DNA from: SVTX01 sp045658225
GTDB lineage: Bacteria > Bacillota > Clostridia > Oscillospirales > CAG-272
Length of the DNA stretch: 50,297 nucleotides
NCBI GenBank assembly: GCA_045658225.1
Contig: JAZOUO010000005.1
Coordinates: forward strand, 1 to 50,297
Direction: 5' to 3'
The position numbers and the translations under genes are program-made. Positions within the stretch are counted from its first letter, which is position 1; every line of letters begins with the position of its first letter. Positions 25,382-35,800 of this stretch are shown here, one piece after another. The notes below the pieces were generated by a model. That model saw nothing but the letters and a program-made list of their open reading frames with translations, had not been told where the DNA came from and did not search any database.

Positions 25382-27412
25382 ATGAAAAAATTTATCAACG
25401 CAATACTTATAATTATAGTTATTTCAATGATTTTCGGCACAGTGGCATCCGCCGGTACGTTTGTTTTGCTTTCGGATAAATCAGGGATTCAAATAAATTA
25501 CGAGCTGCTTTCCGGTGTTCAACGCGACGAGAACACAACCCTATATTATTACGAAAATGGTGACGCAAATCTACCGCGTATCCTTACCGAAAATTTGTCA
25601 AGCTCAAGCGCAAAATACAAGTATACACCAATAAGCAAAATACCAAAGGATATGATAAATGCATTTGTGGCAATTGAGGACAAGAGATTCTATCAACATA
25701 AAGGAGTAGATTTTTTGAGGAGTAGCAAGGCGGTACTGAACTATATTTTAAGAAAGTCCTCATCGTTTGGTGCATCAACTATAACTCAACAGACTGTCAA
25801 GAATATCACAGGGCAAAATCAGCGCACACCGCAAAGAAAAATAAACGAGATCTTTCAGGCCCTAAACCTCGAAAAAAATTACTCAAAAGACGAAATACTC
25901 GAAATTTATCTTAACATAATCAACCTTTCAAACGGTTGCACCGGAGTGGGTGCCGCATCCGAATATTATTTTTCAAAAACTCCCGATAATCTTTTGTTGC
26001 ACGAGATCGCCACGATTGCCGCGATAACAAATAATCCCTCGCGCTATGACCCAAGAAAACATCCCGAAAACACACTTGCACGAAGAGACCTCGTGCTTTA
26101 TTGTATGCTTGAGCAGGGTTATATCTCAGAGGATGAATACAAACAAGCAAAAGAACAGCCTCTGACATTAAACACAAACACAAATTATTTTTCCACACAT
26201 AACTCATGGTTCACCGAAACTGTGATCTCGGACCTGGTAAATGACTTTATGTCTATTGGATATTCGCGTCAATATGCTTACAGTCGCATATTTCAAGGAG
26301 GCTTGCAGGTATATACTACTATTGATCCCGAAATACAGACTATTCTTGAGAACTATTATGCTTCACTTGATAAAAGACTAACAACAAACAAACCCTCTCC
26401 TCAGTCTGCTATGATAATCACAGACCCATATAACGGAAATATTTTAGGCATCGTTGGATCGGTAGGCGTAAAGCGGGGAGAGCTTTTGCAAAACTATGCC
26501 ACCGACACAAAACGTCCTCCCGGTTCAGCTATAAAGCCAATATCCGTATATGCGCCGCTTATGGACAGCGGTTATATAAACTGGTCAACCATAGTTGAAG
26601 ACTCACCCATAAGCACCGTAGCGGGAAAGGAATGGCCGCAAAATGCCAACAGACTCTATCAAGGAAATATTGATATTTCCGACGCCATAGCAAATTCTGT
26701 AAATACAGTTGCAGTGAAAATGCTGTACAGACTGGGGGAAAATCAATCGCTTGCTTTTTTGAAAGATAGTCTTAATATCAAAAGCCTTGTTAAACCCTCG
26801 AAAAACTCGCCTGGCGACGCAAATGCTGTGTCCTTAGCGCTTGGACAAACACTTCACGGAATAACTCTACGTGAGCTTGTATCGGCTTACAGCATATTCG
26901 CTGAGGGCAATATGAGCAACTCTCGCTCGTATTATAAGGTGACCGATACTGACGGAAATATTATTTTTGACCGCAGACAAAATCAGAAACAAGTTATAAC
27001 ATCAGAGAGCGCATCTATAATGACAAAACTACTTGAGGAAGTCGTAAGCAGGGGGACGGCAAGGGGAAAAATCTCACTTGCCAATTACGTTTCGGTCGCA
27101 GGGAAGACTGGAACAACTCAAAATAACTGCGACAGACTTTTCGTTGGATATACTCCATCTCTTTTAGGAGGAGTCTGGTGCGGATACGACTATCCCGAGC
27201 CTATAAGTGCATCCCTTGGAAATCCATCAATAAAAATTTGGGATGACGTTATGGGCGAAATATACAAAACTGAACGATATAAAAATATGCCTCGTGAATT
27301 TAAGTATTCCCGCAATATTGAAAAGCAGACCTACAACAAAATAACAGGCGCGCCTGCATCATGGGGAGACAGCGCTCAAGATATTGCTGAGGGTTGGTTT
27401 ATAGTAGAATAA
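25382..27412 (+). CDS. Class A penicillin-binding protein (glycosyltransferase plus transpeptidase)
   Basis: A 676-residue bifunctional peptidoglycan synthase anchored by an N-terminal helix (about 5-27). The GT51 domain has the catalytic Glu in VAIEDKRFYQHKGVD (about 95-109), SSFGASTITQQTVKN and a LEIYLNIINLSNGCTGVGAAS block. The transpeptidase has SxxK in PPGSAIKP (about 378-385), SxN in ANSVNTVA and the KTG triad in AGKTGTTQNN (about 573-582). The ATG at 25382 follows GAAAGGAG; an in-frame GTG at 25376 overlaps that site. It is followed by a TspO-like gene 52 bases downstream. Confidence 0.93.
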   Translation: MKKFINAILIIIVISMIFGTVASAGTFVLLSDKSGIQINYELLSGVQRDENTTLYYYENGDANLPRILTENLSSSSAKYKYTPISKIPKDMINAFVAIEDKRFYQHKGVDFLRSSKAVLNYILRKSSSFGASTITQQTVKNITGQNQRTPQRKINEIFQALNLEKNYSKDEILEIYLNIINLSNGCTGVGAASEYYFSKTPDNLLLHEIATIAAITNNPSRYDPRKHPENTLARRDLVLYCMLEQGYISEDEYKQAKEQPLTLNTNTNYFSTHNSWFTETVISDLVNDFMSIGYSRQYAYSRIFQGGLQVYTTIDPEIQTILENYYASLDKRLTTNKPSPQSAMIITDPYNGNILGIVGSVGVKRGELLQNYATDTKRPPGSAIKPISVYAPLMDSGYINWSTIVEDSPISTVAGKEWPQNANRLYQGNIDISDAIANSVNTVAVKMLYRLGENQSLAFLKDSLNIKSLVKPSKNSPGDANAVSLALGQTLHGITLRELVSAYSIFAEGNMSNSRSYYKVTDTDGNIIFDRRQNQKQVITSESASIMTKLLEEVVSRGTARGKISLANYVSVAGKTGTTQNNCDRLFVGYTPSLLGGVWCGYDYPEPISASLGNPSIKIWDDVMGEIYKTERYKNMPREFKYSRNIEKQTYNKITGAPASWGDSAQDIAEGWFIVE

Positions 27413-27452
27413 GTTGCATTTTACACCCATATAATGAAGCAAATAAACTTTC

Positions 27453-27460
27453 GGGGGGGG
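27453..27460 (+). repeat. Poly-G tract (G8) in the ribosome-binding position of the TspO-like gene
   Basis: Eight consecutive G residues end 4 bases before the ATG at 27465, where a Shine-Dalgarno sequence should be. No other G run of this length is seen in the window. Confidence 0.85.
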
Positions 27461-27464
27461 TAAA

Positions 27465-27983
27465 ATGTCACCACGCAGAAATAAAACCAGCTTGGACATC
27501 ATAAAAAGGTGCGCGTTTATATGCGGATCAGTGTACGCCATTTTGGGACTTTTAGTTCGGATTTGTTCGGGTAGCCCATATAATACCGTGCACATACTTG
27601 GAGCTGATGCATATCTGCCTGCTATATGGTTATTCAATTTCTTCTGTATATTTTGGTTTTTTATATGCGGAATTGCCTTAGGCTCAATATTCGGACGGCT
27701 GTTATGCGGACGAATAGGAGGCAGAGGAGAAGTTTGCCTGTACCGAGGATGTCTGTTCTTTGTGTCTATGTTTTTTCTATCACTCATATGGTATCCCTTG
27801 TTTTTTGGAGGCGAATCTCTTGCGTTATCGCTACTGGTAATTTTTTTGTGTGTTATCTGTTCTGCGCTGTGCGCTCTGTCCTGGCGGGAGGTTAGCCTAT
27901 TTTCCTGCATAATGATGATCGCTAATAGCCTTTGGCTTTTTTATATTTTGCTTGTAAATCTGTTAGTTATAATGCAGAATTAA
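27465..27983 (+). CDS. Divergent TspO/MBR-like membrane protein
   Basis: A 172-residue protein with about five hydrophobic helices. PAIWLFNFFCIFWFFICGIALG resembles the TspO helix beginning WxFGPVWTxLYxLMGIA, and LIWYPLFFGG matches the LWSPLFFG signature of the family. The C-terminal helix (SLWLFYILLVNLLVIMQN) fits TspO's last helix. TspO proteins bind porphyrins and other ligands in membranes. The match is partial and made by eye, and several typical Trp residues are missing. The only ribosome site is a G8 run. No terminator is evident after it. Confidence 0.5.
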   Translation: MSPRRNKTSLDIIKRCAFICGSVYAILGLLVRICSGSPYNTVHILGADAYLPAIWLFNFFCIFWFFICGIALGSIFGRLLCGRIGGRGEVCLYRGCLFFVSMFFLSLIWYPLFFGGESLALSLLVIFLCVICSALCALSWREVSLFSCIMMIANSLWLFYILLVNLLVIMQN

Positions 27984-28043
27984 AACCACTCAGGAATGAC
28001 TTTGAGCTTTATATGAAATTTTACAAAACCCTTCTTAAATCTA

Positions 28044-28072
28044 TTGACAAAACAAGTTTAATGTAGTATAAT
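28044..28072 (+). promoter_or_regulatory. Perfect consensus promoter for the lipoprotein gene
   Basis: TTGACA (28044-28049), exactly 17 bases, and TATAAT (28067-28072) lie 35 bases upstream of the ATG. Both hexamers are perfect. Confidence 0.92.
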
Positions 28073-28107
28073 TTTTATGTTAAGTACGATTTATCGGAGG
28101 GATAAAT

Positions 28108-28680
28108 ATGAAATTTGTAAAAATTATAGCCATGGTATTGCTTGTGGCAATGATTGGTTGTTCATTTATAGCATGTATGCCCGAGGATGATACCAATGAA
28201 AAGCCTAAGGTAGAGAAGGATACAACTCCTCCACCCACCGGCACACAATCTCAGGGTATCACGGAGATCACTGTGTCGTTTGAGATCAAGGATAGCTCCG
28301 GAACCAATATATACCGTGCGCTTGATTACAAATATAAGGGATTTGAGCCCACTATTCTCGGCGTTCTCAAGTACTATTTTGAGGTTGAGCTTGGTGAAAA
28401 TATTGCCACCTATGAAGAGGAAGAATTCTCTGATATGCTATGGATCATCGGAGAGTATGAGGCAAAGCCGGGACAGTATTGGACTGCGCTTAAGGGTACA
28501 AAATTCACCGATAATAGCGGCAATCCTATCACCATTAAAAATCTGCTTAAGAACAGTACTCTTATGCAAAGTTATACTATACCCTCTATGTCCGAACACA
28601 CGCTCAGAAACGGCGAGACCTTTACAGTAGTTCTTGTAGGAACTCCCAAAGAAGAGGTAAGCACTGAGGCTCAGGAATAA
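28108..28680 (+). CDS. Secreted lipoprotein, possible DUF4430-like domain
   Basis: A 190-residue protein with a typical type II signal: MKFVKII, a hydrophobic core and lipobox SFIAC (Cys23), then a Pro/Thr-rich linker. The mature domain has ITEITVSFEIKD, TILGVLKYY, a GQYWTALKG segment and a RNGETFTVVLVG end. That order of a strand, helix, Tyr-Trp and a closing strand recalls DUF4430 (transcobalamin-like) domains found on clostridial surfaces; I am not certain. It would be anchored on the outer face of the membrane. It is a single-gene unit with a strong promoter and its own terminator, so high expression is likely. Confidence 0.75.
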   Translation: MKFVKIIAMVLLVAMIGCSFIACMPEDDTNEKPKVEKDTTPPPTGTQSQGITEITVSFEIKDSSGTNIYRALDYKYKGFEPTILGVLKYYFEVELGENIATYEEEEFSDMLWIIGEYEAKPGQYWTALKGTKFTDNSGNPITIKNLLKNSTLMQSYTIPSMSEHTLRNGETFTVVLVGTPKEEVSTEAQE

Positions 28681-28686
28681 AAAATA

Positions 28687-28724
28687 ATTACGGGTGCTAC
28701 AAAATGGCACTCGTAATATTTTTA
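28687..28724 (+). terminator. Terminator after the lipoprotein gene
   Basis: ATTACGGGTGC pairs with GCACTCGTAAT (one G:T), followed by ATTTTTAAATTTT. Confidence 0.8.
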
Positions 28725-28764
28725 AATTTTAATGAAAGAGACGTTAAAATTTTGGAGGGACAGT

Positions 28765-29346
28765 ATGTTAATTTCAATTACAGGTAGACTTGGAAGCGGA
28801 AAAAGCACCGTGTGCGGCATAATGAAGGAAAGATACGGCTTTGAAATCTTCAGCACGGGAGCCATACAGAGAGAGTTTGCAAGAAGCAAAGGGATATCCA
28901 CCCTTGAGCTTAACAAGCGTATGAAGGAAAATCCCGAGCTTGATGACGAGATAGATAACACGGTGACCAGGGTGTCACGCGAGCACAAGGGCGAAAAACT
29001 CATTTTCGACTCACGCATGGCTTGGCATTTTGCAGAGGATACCTTCAAAATATTCTTGACTATAGACCCTATGGAAGCGGCAAACAGAGTATTTTATCAC
29101 CGTAGCAGCGCAGAGGAAAATTATACCGACGTCAACGACGCTTGCGAAAAGCTTGTTGAGAGAAGCATTGTCGAGCGCAAGAGGTTTATCGAGATCTACG
29201 GCGTTGACTACTATGATTTCAATAACTATAATCTTGTAGTTGATACGACTTGTAAAACTCCCGACGAGGTGGTTTCGGTTATAATGGAATACTACAAGCT
29301 ATACTGCGACAACCGTGAAAATTACGGCGGCGTTAAGGAGCTTTGA
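28765..29346 (+). CDS. Cytidylate-kinase-like P-loop kinase
   Basis: A 193-residue nucleotide-kinase-fold protein with Walker A GRLGSGKSTVC at the N-terminus, FSTGAIQREFA, DSRMAWHF and the lid-like RVFYHRSSAEENY. The arrangement resembles the cytidylate kinase-like family rather than bona fide Cmk. It likely transfers phosphate from ATP to a nucleotide, but the substrate is not deducible. The ATG at 28765 follows GGAGGGACAGT; an in-frame ATG at 28732 lacks a site. Its stop is 2 bases before the next gene. Confidence 0.8.
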   Translation: MLISITGRLGSGKSTVCGIMKERYGFEIFSTGAIQREFARSKGISTLELNKRMKENPELDDEIDNTVTRVSREHKGEKLIFDSRMAWHFAEDTFKIFLTIDPMEAANRVFYHRSSAEENYTDVNDACEKLVERSIVERKRFIEIYGVDYYDFNNYNLVVDTTCKTPDEVVSVIMEYYKLYCDNRENYGGVKEL

Positions 29347-29348
29347 TA

Positions 29349-29717
29349 ATGACGGACAAGCAGTTCGTTCTTGACTATATCGGATGTCTTGCGGGCGCGT
29401 CATACGACTGTCCCTTTGAGGAGGATTTTGATACCACTGTTCTGCGACATACAAGCAACGGCAAATGGTTCGGGATAATAATGTCCGTCAGCGGCACAAA
29501 AATCGGCAGAAGATCTCCCGAATTGCTTGACGTAATGAACCTCAAAAGCAACCCCGAGGACTCTCTGATTTTATTTGACCTGTACCCCGAAATAATCCCC
29601 GCATATCACATGAATAAAACTCATTGGATATCGATTCCGCTTGATAATTCATTGCCGGAAACTCTCATTATTTCACTTATAGATAAAAGCTACTATCTGA
29701 CGAAAAAGAAAAAATAA
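29349..29717 (+). CDS. MmcQ/YjbR family protein
   Basis: A 122-residue protein of the YjbR fold. Typical features are TSNGKWFGIIM, VMNLKSNPED and the C-terminal YHMNKTHWISIPLD with LIDKSYYL. The fold is DNA-binding-like, but no function is firmly assigned. The ATG at 29349 follows AAGGAG; a TTG two codons earlier overlaps the preceding stop. It is coupled to the kinase gene and closes at a bidirectional terminator. Confidence 0.88.
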   Translation: MTDKQFVLDYIGCLAGASYDCPFEEDFDTTVLRHTSNGKWFGIIMSVSGTKIGRRSPELLDVMNLKSNPEDSLILFDLYPEIIPAYHMNKTHWISIPLDNSLPETLIISLIDKSYYLTKKKK

Positions 29718-29753
29718 AAAAAACAACCACAGAGCCACTGTGGTTGTTTTTTT
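29718..29753. terminator. Bidirectional terminator between the mmcQ-like gene and the flavodoxin-like gene
   Basis: AAAAACAACCACAG pairs with CTGTGGTTGTTTTT; poly-A before and poly-T after allow use from both strands. Confidence 0.92.
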
Positions 29754-29756
29754 GCA

Positions 29757-30176
29757 TTATGCAAGAGACGCCTTGATCTGTTCAACCCAAGCGAGAATCT
29801 CGGTCTTTTCGGTGTCGGATACCTTGTTGTCGAAAAGTCCCATTTTGATGTGCTTTACGTTGTCGATAAAGTTCGTGCCCGCCTCAGCAAGAAGGGCCTT
29901 GGTCTTTTCAACCGCTACGTCATCGCCTGCAGTGAGGATCGCGACGTTAGCTGCTCTTACCTTAGTAAGCTCTCTTACGAAAAGTCTGTAATCATCGGGA
30001 AGGTTGCCCTTGAGGTTTATAGCAAGGATAACAATTCTTTCCTTATCGCAGGAATATGCGGGGGGAATTCTGTCAACTGCGTTTACGTTAAGCTCGTATT
30101 CCGCCTTGATCATGTTTCCGATTTCGAGAAGCTTCTTCTTCTCGGGGTAGCAAAGAACTCTCATTTTGATAGCCAT
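29757..30176 (-). CDS. Uncharacterised flavodoxin-like-fold protein
   Basis: A 139-residue protein with alternating strands and helices. It starts with MRVLCYPEKKKLLEIGNMI, then VDRIPPAYSCDKERIVILAI, and VRAANVAILTAGDD. The IPPAY..DKE segment followed by a hydrophobic strand resembles clostridial flavodoxin-like domain proteins, but the FMN phosphate-binding loop (TxTGNT) is not evident, so cofactor binding is doubtful. A TTTGGAGGAAC site precedes the ATG. It is downstream of the DUF2344 gene with a 64-base gap. Confidence 0.6.
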   Translation of the reverse strand: MAIKMRVLCYPEKKKLLEIGNMIKAEYELNVNAVDRIPPAYSCDKERIVILAINLKGNLPDDYRLFVRELTKVRAANVAILTAGDDVAVEKTKALLAEAGTNFIDNVKHIKMGLFDNKVSDTEKTEILAWVEQIKASLA

Positions 30177-30240
30177 TTTTTTGTTCCTCCAAAGTATATT
30201 TATTGATTTATTGTATTTAAGTTAATTGGATATCACGCTA

Positions 30241-30978
30241 TTATCTGAATTCACTCATATCCGCGCAATACACGGTGTTTCGCATTATTCTGTACGACAC
30301 GCTCTGTCCCTCGGCAAATATATTCGTGTTCTGCTTTATCGCCGTAATAAGATATTCTGGGTTGAGATTCTCGGTGCTGCCCGCAGACAGAACGGTGTTT
30401 ATTGTAAGTGTATTGTCCTGCGCGACAGCGCTTATATCCTTGATGTAAGATTTTATGTTAACCTCTTTCTCGCCCGATTTGGAACGCTTAGTCATCATTA
30501 TCGGGGTAGAAACAAAAAACAGCTTTGCTATCTGCGAGAGGGCGTTGTCGGACATTTTGTCGGCCGTCATCGTGATGGTATATTTGGCATATGCTATCTC
30601 CGCGAACTTTTTATCGGGAATATAGGCATCAAGCACGTACATTTCGTCCGTCAGGTTTGCGTTAAGCTGATTCTTTATCTCCTCGAGGCTTATCTCACGC
30701 TCAATTTTAAGGTCTGCCATCTCGCACATACTCTCGGTGCCTACCGACAAGGGAAGTCCGAAAACAAGCTTTGCGTGAGGATTAAAGCCCTTTGTGTACC
30801 ACATAGGAATGCCCGAACGGACAAGTATGCGGTGGAAGGATCTCTGCAGATCAAGATGCGATATAAACTGCAGATTTCCTATCTTACAAAACTTAATTCT
30901 TACAGTTATGGGGGCGGAGAGCATAGGGCGATCGAACTTTGAATAACAAGCTTTTACTTTTTTATTTTTGGACAGCAC
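30241..30978 (-). CDS. TIGR03936 / DUF2344 radical-SAM-associated protein
   Basis: A 245-residue protein with the DUF2344 features IKFCKIGNLQFISHLDLQRSF, RSGIPMWYTKGFNPHAKLVFG and LPLSVGTESMCE. This family nearly always follows the TIGR03960 radical SAM gene, as it does here, and is presumed to work with it; no reaction is established. The GTG start at 30978 is supported by GGAGGTGAG 6-7 bases upstream and overlaps the radical SAM gene by 25 bases. An ATG at 30924 lacks a site. Confidence 0.9.
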   Translation of the reverse strand: MLSKNKKVKACYSKFDRPMLSAPITVRIKFCKIGNLQFISHLDLQRSFHRILVRSGIPMWYTKGFNPHAKLVFGLPLSVGTESMCEMADLKIEREISLEEIKNQLNANLTDEMYVLDAYIPDKKFAEIAYAKYTITMTADKMSDNALSQIAKLFFVSTPIMMTKRSKSGEKEVNIKSYIKDISAVAQDNTLTINTVLSAGSTENLNPEYLITAIKQNTNIFAEGQSVSYRIMRNTVYCADMSEFR

Positions 30979-32813
30979 GTTCTCTCACCTCCAAGCTTAT
31001 TTGCTCCACAGCCCGAGCACTTTTCGCGGCAGTTAGGGGTAGAAACGCCCTCGTGCGCCTTTTTGCTCTCGCGGATAAGGAATTCCTTTGTGACTCCGCA
31101 GTCAATAATATCCCACGGCAATATCTCGTCGTAAGACCATCTTCTGTTTGCGTAGAACGCAGGATCTATTCCCGTGCGCTCGAATACGGATATCCACTTA
31201 TTATAATCGAAAAATTCACTCCACGCATCAAACATAAAGCCTTCCTTGCAGGCAAGCTCAAGCGCGTCAGAGAGACGTCTATCACCACGAGCAAGCACTG
31301 CCTCTATTCGACAGGTCTCCGCGTCGTGATGCTGATATCTTATCTTGCGGTCAGTCACACATTCGCCAATAAACTCTTGCTTGCGGTAAAGCTCCTCAAG
31401 ACTGTCCTGCGGCTCCCATTGAAATGGTGTGAAGGGCTTGGGGATAAAGCAGGAGACGCTGAACGTGACCTGCGGATGCTTTGCCTTGTTTCTGTTGGGA
31501 TTTGCGTAGTAGGTTTCAATTACCTTTTTTGCAAGGTCGGGAATGCCTCGAAGATCCTCGTCGGTCTCCGTGGGAAGTCCCTGCATAAAGTAGAGCTTGA
31601 CCTGATGCTTGCCGCCGTCAAACGCAACGTTGACCGCGCGCATGAGGTCATCCTCGAATACGTTTTTATTTATTACATCGCGAAGCCTTTGCGTGCCCGC
31701 CTCGGGCGCAAAGGTAAGGGAAGACGAGCGCACAGATGCCACCTTGTCCATAAGCTCTTTATTGAAGCTATCCACTCTGAGTGAGGGAAGCGAGAAGCTT
31801 ACCATATTGTCAACTGTCCAATCAAGGAGCTTGTCCGTAAGCTCTGGAAGTCCCGTGTAATCGCTTATAGAGAGTGAGGAAAGAGAAATTTCCTCATATC
31901 CTGTGTTTTCATACAGACACTGCGCCTGCTTGTTTAAAAGCTCGGGAGTTTTCTCTCGCACTGGGCGGTAAATTATGCCTGCCTGACAGAAACGGCATCC
32001 GCGGATACATCCACGAAACACCTCAAGCATTATTCTGTCGTGGACTACCTCTGTGTACGGCATAACCACTTTTTCTGGGAAGAGCGCCGTATCCATATCC
32101 TCTATAATACGCTTTTCAATCTTTGTGGGGATATCGTCGTATATAGGGGTATATGCACGTATAGTGCCGTCCTCGTTATACGTGACCTCATACAAAGAGG
32201 GAACATAGACACCCTTGATAGTTCTTGCAGCCTCGTGCAGAAAATCTGCCTTAGTATATCTGCCCTCGTCGTGCATCTGAATATAAAGACGCACTATTTC
32301 AACAAGCATCTGCTCTCCCTCGCCTATATTGAACAGGTCAAAAAAATCTGCTACAGGCTCGGGATTATACGCGCATGGGCCTCCGCCGATAACAAGAGGG
32401 AAGCTCTCATCTCGGTCACGTGAGCGTAAGGGCATACCTGACAGCTCAAGCATATTCAATACCGTGGTATAGCACATTTCATACTGAAGTGTAAAGCCCA
32501 GAAAATCAAACGCGGAGATAGGGTCCTTGCTCTCATACGCCCAAAGGGGAATGTTATGCTCACGCATTTTTTCCTGCATATCCGTCCAAGGAGCATAAAC
32601 TCTCTCACACCATATATCGTCCTCGTTATTGAGACAATTATAGAGAATTCGACTCCCAAGATTGGACATTCCTATCTCGTATGTATCAGGGAAGGCAAAG
32701 GCAAATCTCGCCTTGATATTTGCCTTGTCCTTGATTACCTGACCGTACTCGCCGCCCGAATAACGTCCGGGTTTTGAGACTTGCTTAAGAATTTCGTTAA
32801 ATTGCTGATTCAT
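30954..32813 (-). CDS. B12-binding-domain radical SAM protein, TIGR03960 family
   Basis: A 619-residue protein. The N-terminal half has the cobalamin-binding-like fold (FAFPDTYEIGMSNLGSR), and the radical SAM core has the 4Fe-4S motif in FRGCIRGCRFCQAG (about 265-278). The C-terminus ends with CSGCGANKLGGERTCCPK, an extra Cys cluster. Family members are thought to modify RNA or related substrates, but this is not proven. It overlaps the DUF2344 gene and begins 15 bases after the pseudo-ATPase gene. The common rng/rplU/rpmA neighbours are absent. Confidence 0.92.
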   Translation of the reverse strand: MNQQFNEILKQVSKPGRYSGGEYGQVIKDKANIKARFAFAFPDTYEIGMSNLGSRILYNCLNNEDDIWCERVYAPWTDMQEKMREHNIPLWAYESKDPISAFDFLGFTLQYEMCYTTVLNMLELSGMPLRSRDRDESFPLVIGGGPCAYNPEPVADFFDLFNIGEGEQMLVEIVRLYIQMHDEGRYTKADFLHEAARTIKGVYVPSLYEVTYNEDGTIRAYTPIYDDIPTKIEKRIIEDMDTALFPEKVVMPYTEVVHDRIMLEVFRGCIRGCRFCQAGIIYRPVREKTPELLNKQAQCLYENTGYEEISLSSLSISDYTGLPELTDKLLDWTVDNMVSFSLPSLRVDSFNKELMDKVASVRSSSLTFAPEAGTQRLRDVINKNVFEDDLMRAVNVAFDGGKHQVKLYFMQGLPTETDEDLRGIPDLAKKVIETYYANPNRNKAKHPQVTFSVSCFIPKPFTPFQWEPQDSLEELYRKQEFIGECVTDRKIRYQHHDAETCRIEAVLARGDRRLSDALELACKEGFMFDAWSEFFDYNKWISVFERTGIDPAFYANRRWSYDEILPWDIIDCGVTKEFLIRESKKAHEGVSTPNCREKCSGCGANKLGGERTCCPKIKK

Positions 32814-32828
32814 ATTATTTCCTTAAAA

Positions 32829-35800
32829 TTACTTGTACTTTTTCGAAAGCTTTATCGCGCTTACTGCAAGAGGTATCGCGCTAAGAAGCTGAATAATGAC
32901 TGTAAATATATCTCTGTATCTGAGTAGCCCAATCGCCCCCGGCGCAAGATATCCCACAAGTGTTATAGCAACCGATATTACAATGCCTGCCAATATAAAC
33001 CAAATGGAGATTTTAGCAGACCTTCTCACACTCTTGAGAATTTCCGAGGTCATTATCAAGGGATAGGTAATATTTTTTGCATCGCACGATGCCACGATAC
33101 CACCATATCGAGACGATGGTTTTGTAGGAGATTCGTGGTCATACGGTCTGTAAATTCCTATCTTGCAATCGTTATAGCGTTTTGCTCTTATGTGAGGCTC
33201 GTACGTGGATACATAGGTTTTTATACCGTGCTGAGCAAGAAGCTTCACTTTGTCCGTAAATTCTGTCTTAACTCCAAAAGACATAATATATCCGAGACTT
33301 ACAACTCCGTTTATAGCCAAATATACTACATCACGTCCTGCACTTACAGCAGATGTAATAAAGTCACACGCCTCAAAGTTGAGTTGACGGCGTCTCTCAT
33401 ACACAAATTTCTCGTTTCCAAGCAATATATGAGTCTCATTGTCCATATAAAGCTCTATTCCATTATCATCAACAGCGGCGATATTTATAGCCGCCTCGCT
33501 CACGGATAAGTCCTTATTGAAGGAATTTTCTCCAACTATATCCGACATAGTGCCGCCAAGCGCTGCGAACAGTCTGTTTGCGGTCTTCATAGACGAATTT
33601 ATATCAATATCGCTAAAGGGAATGACCTCAATATCCTTATCCATCTTAAATGCAGATGTATCGGGGAATATAACCGAATTGGTTTGCGCATACTCAGCAA
33701 TCGCTTCCGTACCAATTATTGCGCATTTTTTCTTTGCCAGGCTTTGAGATGCGGCAAATAGCGTGACGGGCATTATAAGAACAAAGGATGCGGACAGACA
33801 CATATAAAATGCAAATATAACAGTTGAAGCAACATCCGCCACCTTGCATCCTGCCGCTATAATTATGCACGCGAGTATCATCGCCGCAAGCGGAACAACA
33901 CCCAGAACAAGCATAATATTTCCTATGCGGTACGACGACTCGGAGCATCTCTTGAAATATTCGGATATATATATTGTTTTCTTAACAATAACCGCGTTTC
34001 CTTTGACCTGCTTTCGTATCTCGTGAGAACGCAGATTGTTTGCATCGGATTTGTCTGTTCGCTGAGAAACGAGAGTCTCTGCCGTATATAGTTCCTCCGA
34101 TGCAGAAATCAGATTAAACGTATTTTGCTCACGCACACAGTTGATAAGTTCAACAACCAACGCAAACATAAAGAATACGGAAGTTGTAAAACCAAACAAC
34201 GATGTAGTCGATACTGTTATATTGTTGGGACTTACAATGCATATAATTATATTGAATATATCAAATGCCGTCAATACAAGCAGTGAGAGTATCGGCAACG
34301 TAAATATAGTAGGTGAAAATTTGAAAACGCCTTTTATTCCCGAAAGCATTTCCTTGTGCATCACAACACAGCCGAGCGACATAATGAGAAGCTCCATAAC
34401 CGAGAACATTATTACGGAATTTACGGTTGAATAGTTTTTGAAAAGCATACCAAGGAGCATAAGAACCAAAGAAATACATGAGAACAATGCAATCTTTACT
34501 ATTATAATTCTCTTGTCGTAATCGTACTTTTGCTTTATTTTGTCTATTTGGCTTCCGTCAAAAAATTCTTTTCCACAAAAACCGAAGGGAATTTTATTTT
34601 TGTCAGGTCGGTAAGAATTACTTATACTATGCACCACAGACTCTGTGCGCTCTTGTCCTACCTCTGACTTAAGCTCGTCCTTATATCCAAGCTGAAGCAG
34701 AAGGGAAATATCGTCATCCTCTATATCAGCGGATTGTTTAGCAGTCTCCTGTGAATCATCATTCTCAAGATTGTCTGCCTGCTTTGCCTGTACTTTATCA
34801 AGATGCCACTGCAACGGATCGTCTGTGTAGGCCTCCTTTGAGAGAACTATGTAAATATCTTCGCTGGGCTGAACGTGATCTTGAATTTCATCCTCAACTT
34901 TCTCAAGTTCCTTTATTTCTTGTTGAGGTGCATTATTGTCATCTTGATCATCAGTGGTATCATCAAGGCTCATTTTTTCAAGTACGGTATAATAAAATTT
35001 CTTTTCCGTATCGGGCTGGATTTCTTTTTGTTCTGCAATATTTGCTTGTGCCGACAACTGAGCTTCCGTATATTGTTCAATAGGAAGAACCTGTACAGAC
35101 TCGCAAACAATTTCATCTTTAATAGGGTTGGCAATATCTGCCGCAATTACATCTTCAGGGGTTTCATCAACACCACCAAAGGGAACATTCTCATCTGTGC
35201 TGCCTTCATCGTCAAGGTCGCCGAACGTGAGATTGTCATCAATATCACTTTCTTCATCATCGAGATCTCCAAATGTTAGATTGTCATCAATATCACTTTC
35301 TTCATCGTCGAGATCGCCAAATGTTAGATTGTCATCCACGTCGCTTTCTGTATCGTCGAGATCACCAAATGTTAGATTGTCATCCACGTCGCTTTCTGTA
35401 TCGTCGAGATCACCAAACGTCAAATCGTCAACGTCGTCTTCCACATCGCTTTCTTGGTCATTAACAATCTCACCAGTCTCTTCCTCATCAGTCTCTTCTA
35501 CAAATGTTTGCTGTGTATCATCACTTTCGTGGTTTGCAATCGAAATCTGCTCAGGCTGAATCTCAATATCTTTCTCAATTTTTTTCTGAGAGGAATCTAT
35601 CTCAACCTCCGCCTGAGTATCTTCTGTAGACTTTATTTCTACATCCTGAGGCTCGGGCTGCTCATAGCCTTCATTATCGCTCTCCACATCCGCCTCGCAG
35701 TCCCTAAGAACTGATATATATTCCTCAGACATAATAATATTCTGAATATCGGTGGATACGTCAGTTCCTCCCGATTTTTTATTCTTTTTCTGCTTGCGTT

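Noticed and set aside
30939..31784. A 281-codon open frame on the + strand
   Set aside because: It is antisense to the radical SAM gene, which has clear CxxxCxxC evidence.
35209..35432. Repeats that might be taken for a CRISPR array
   Set aside because: They are contiguous 48-base coding units with no unique spacers and sit in frame within a gene.
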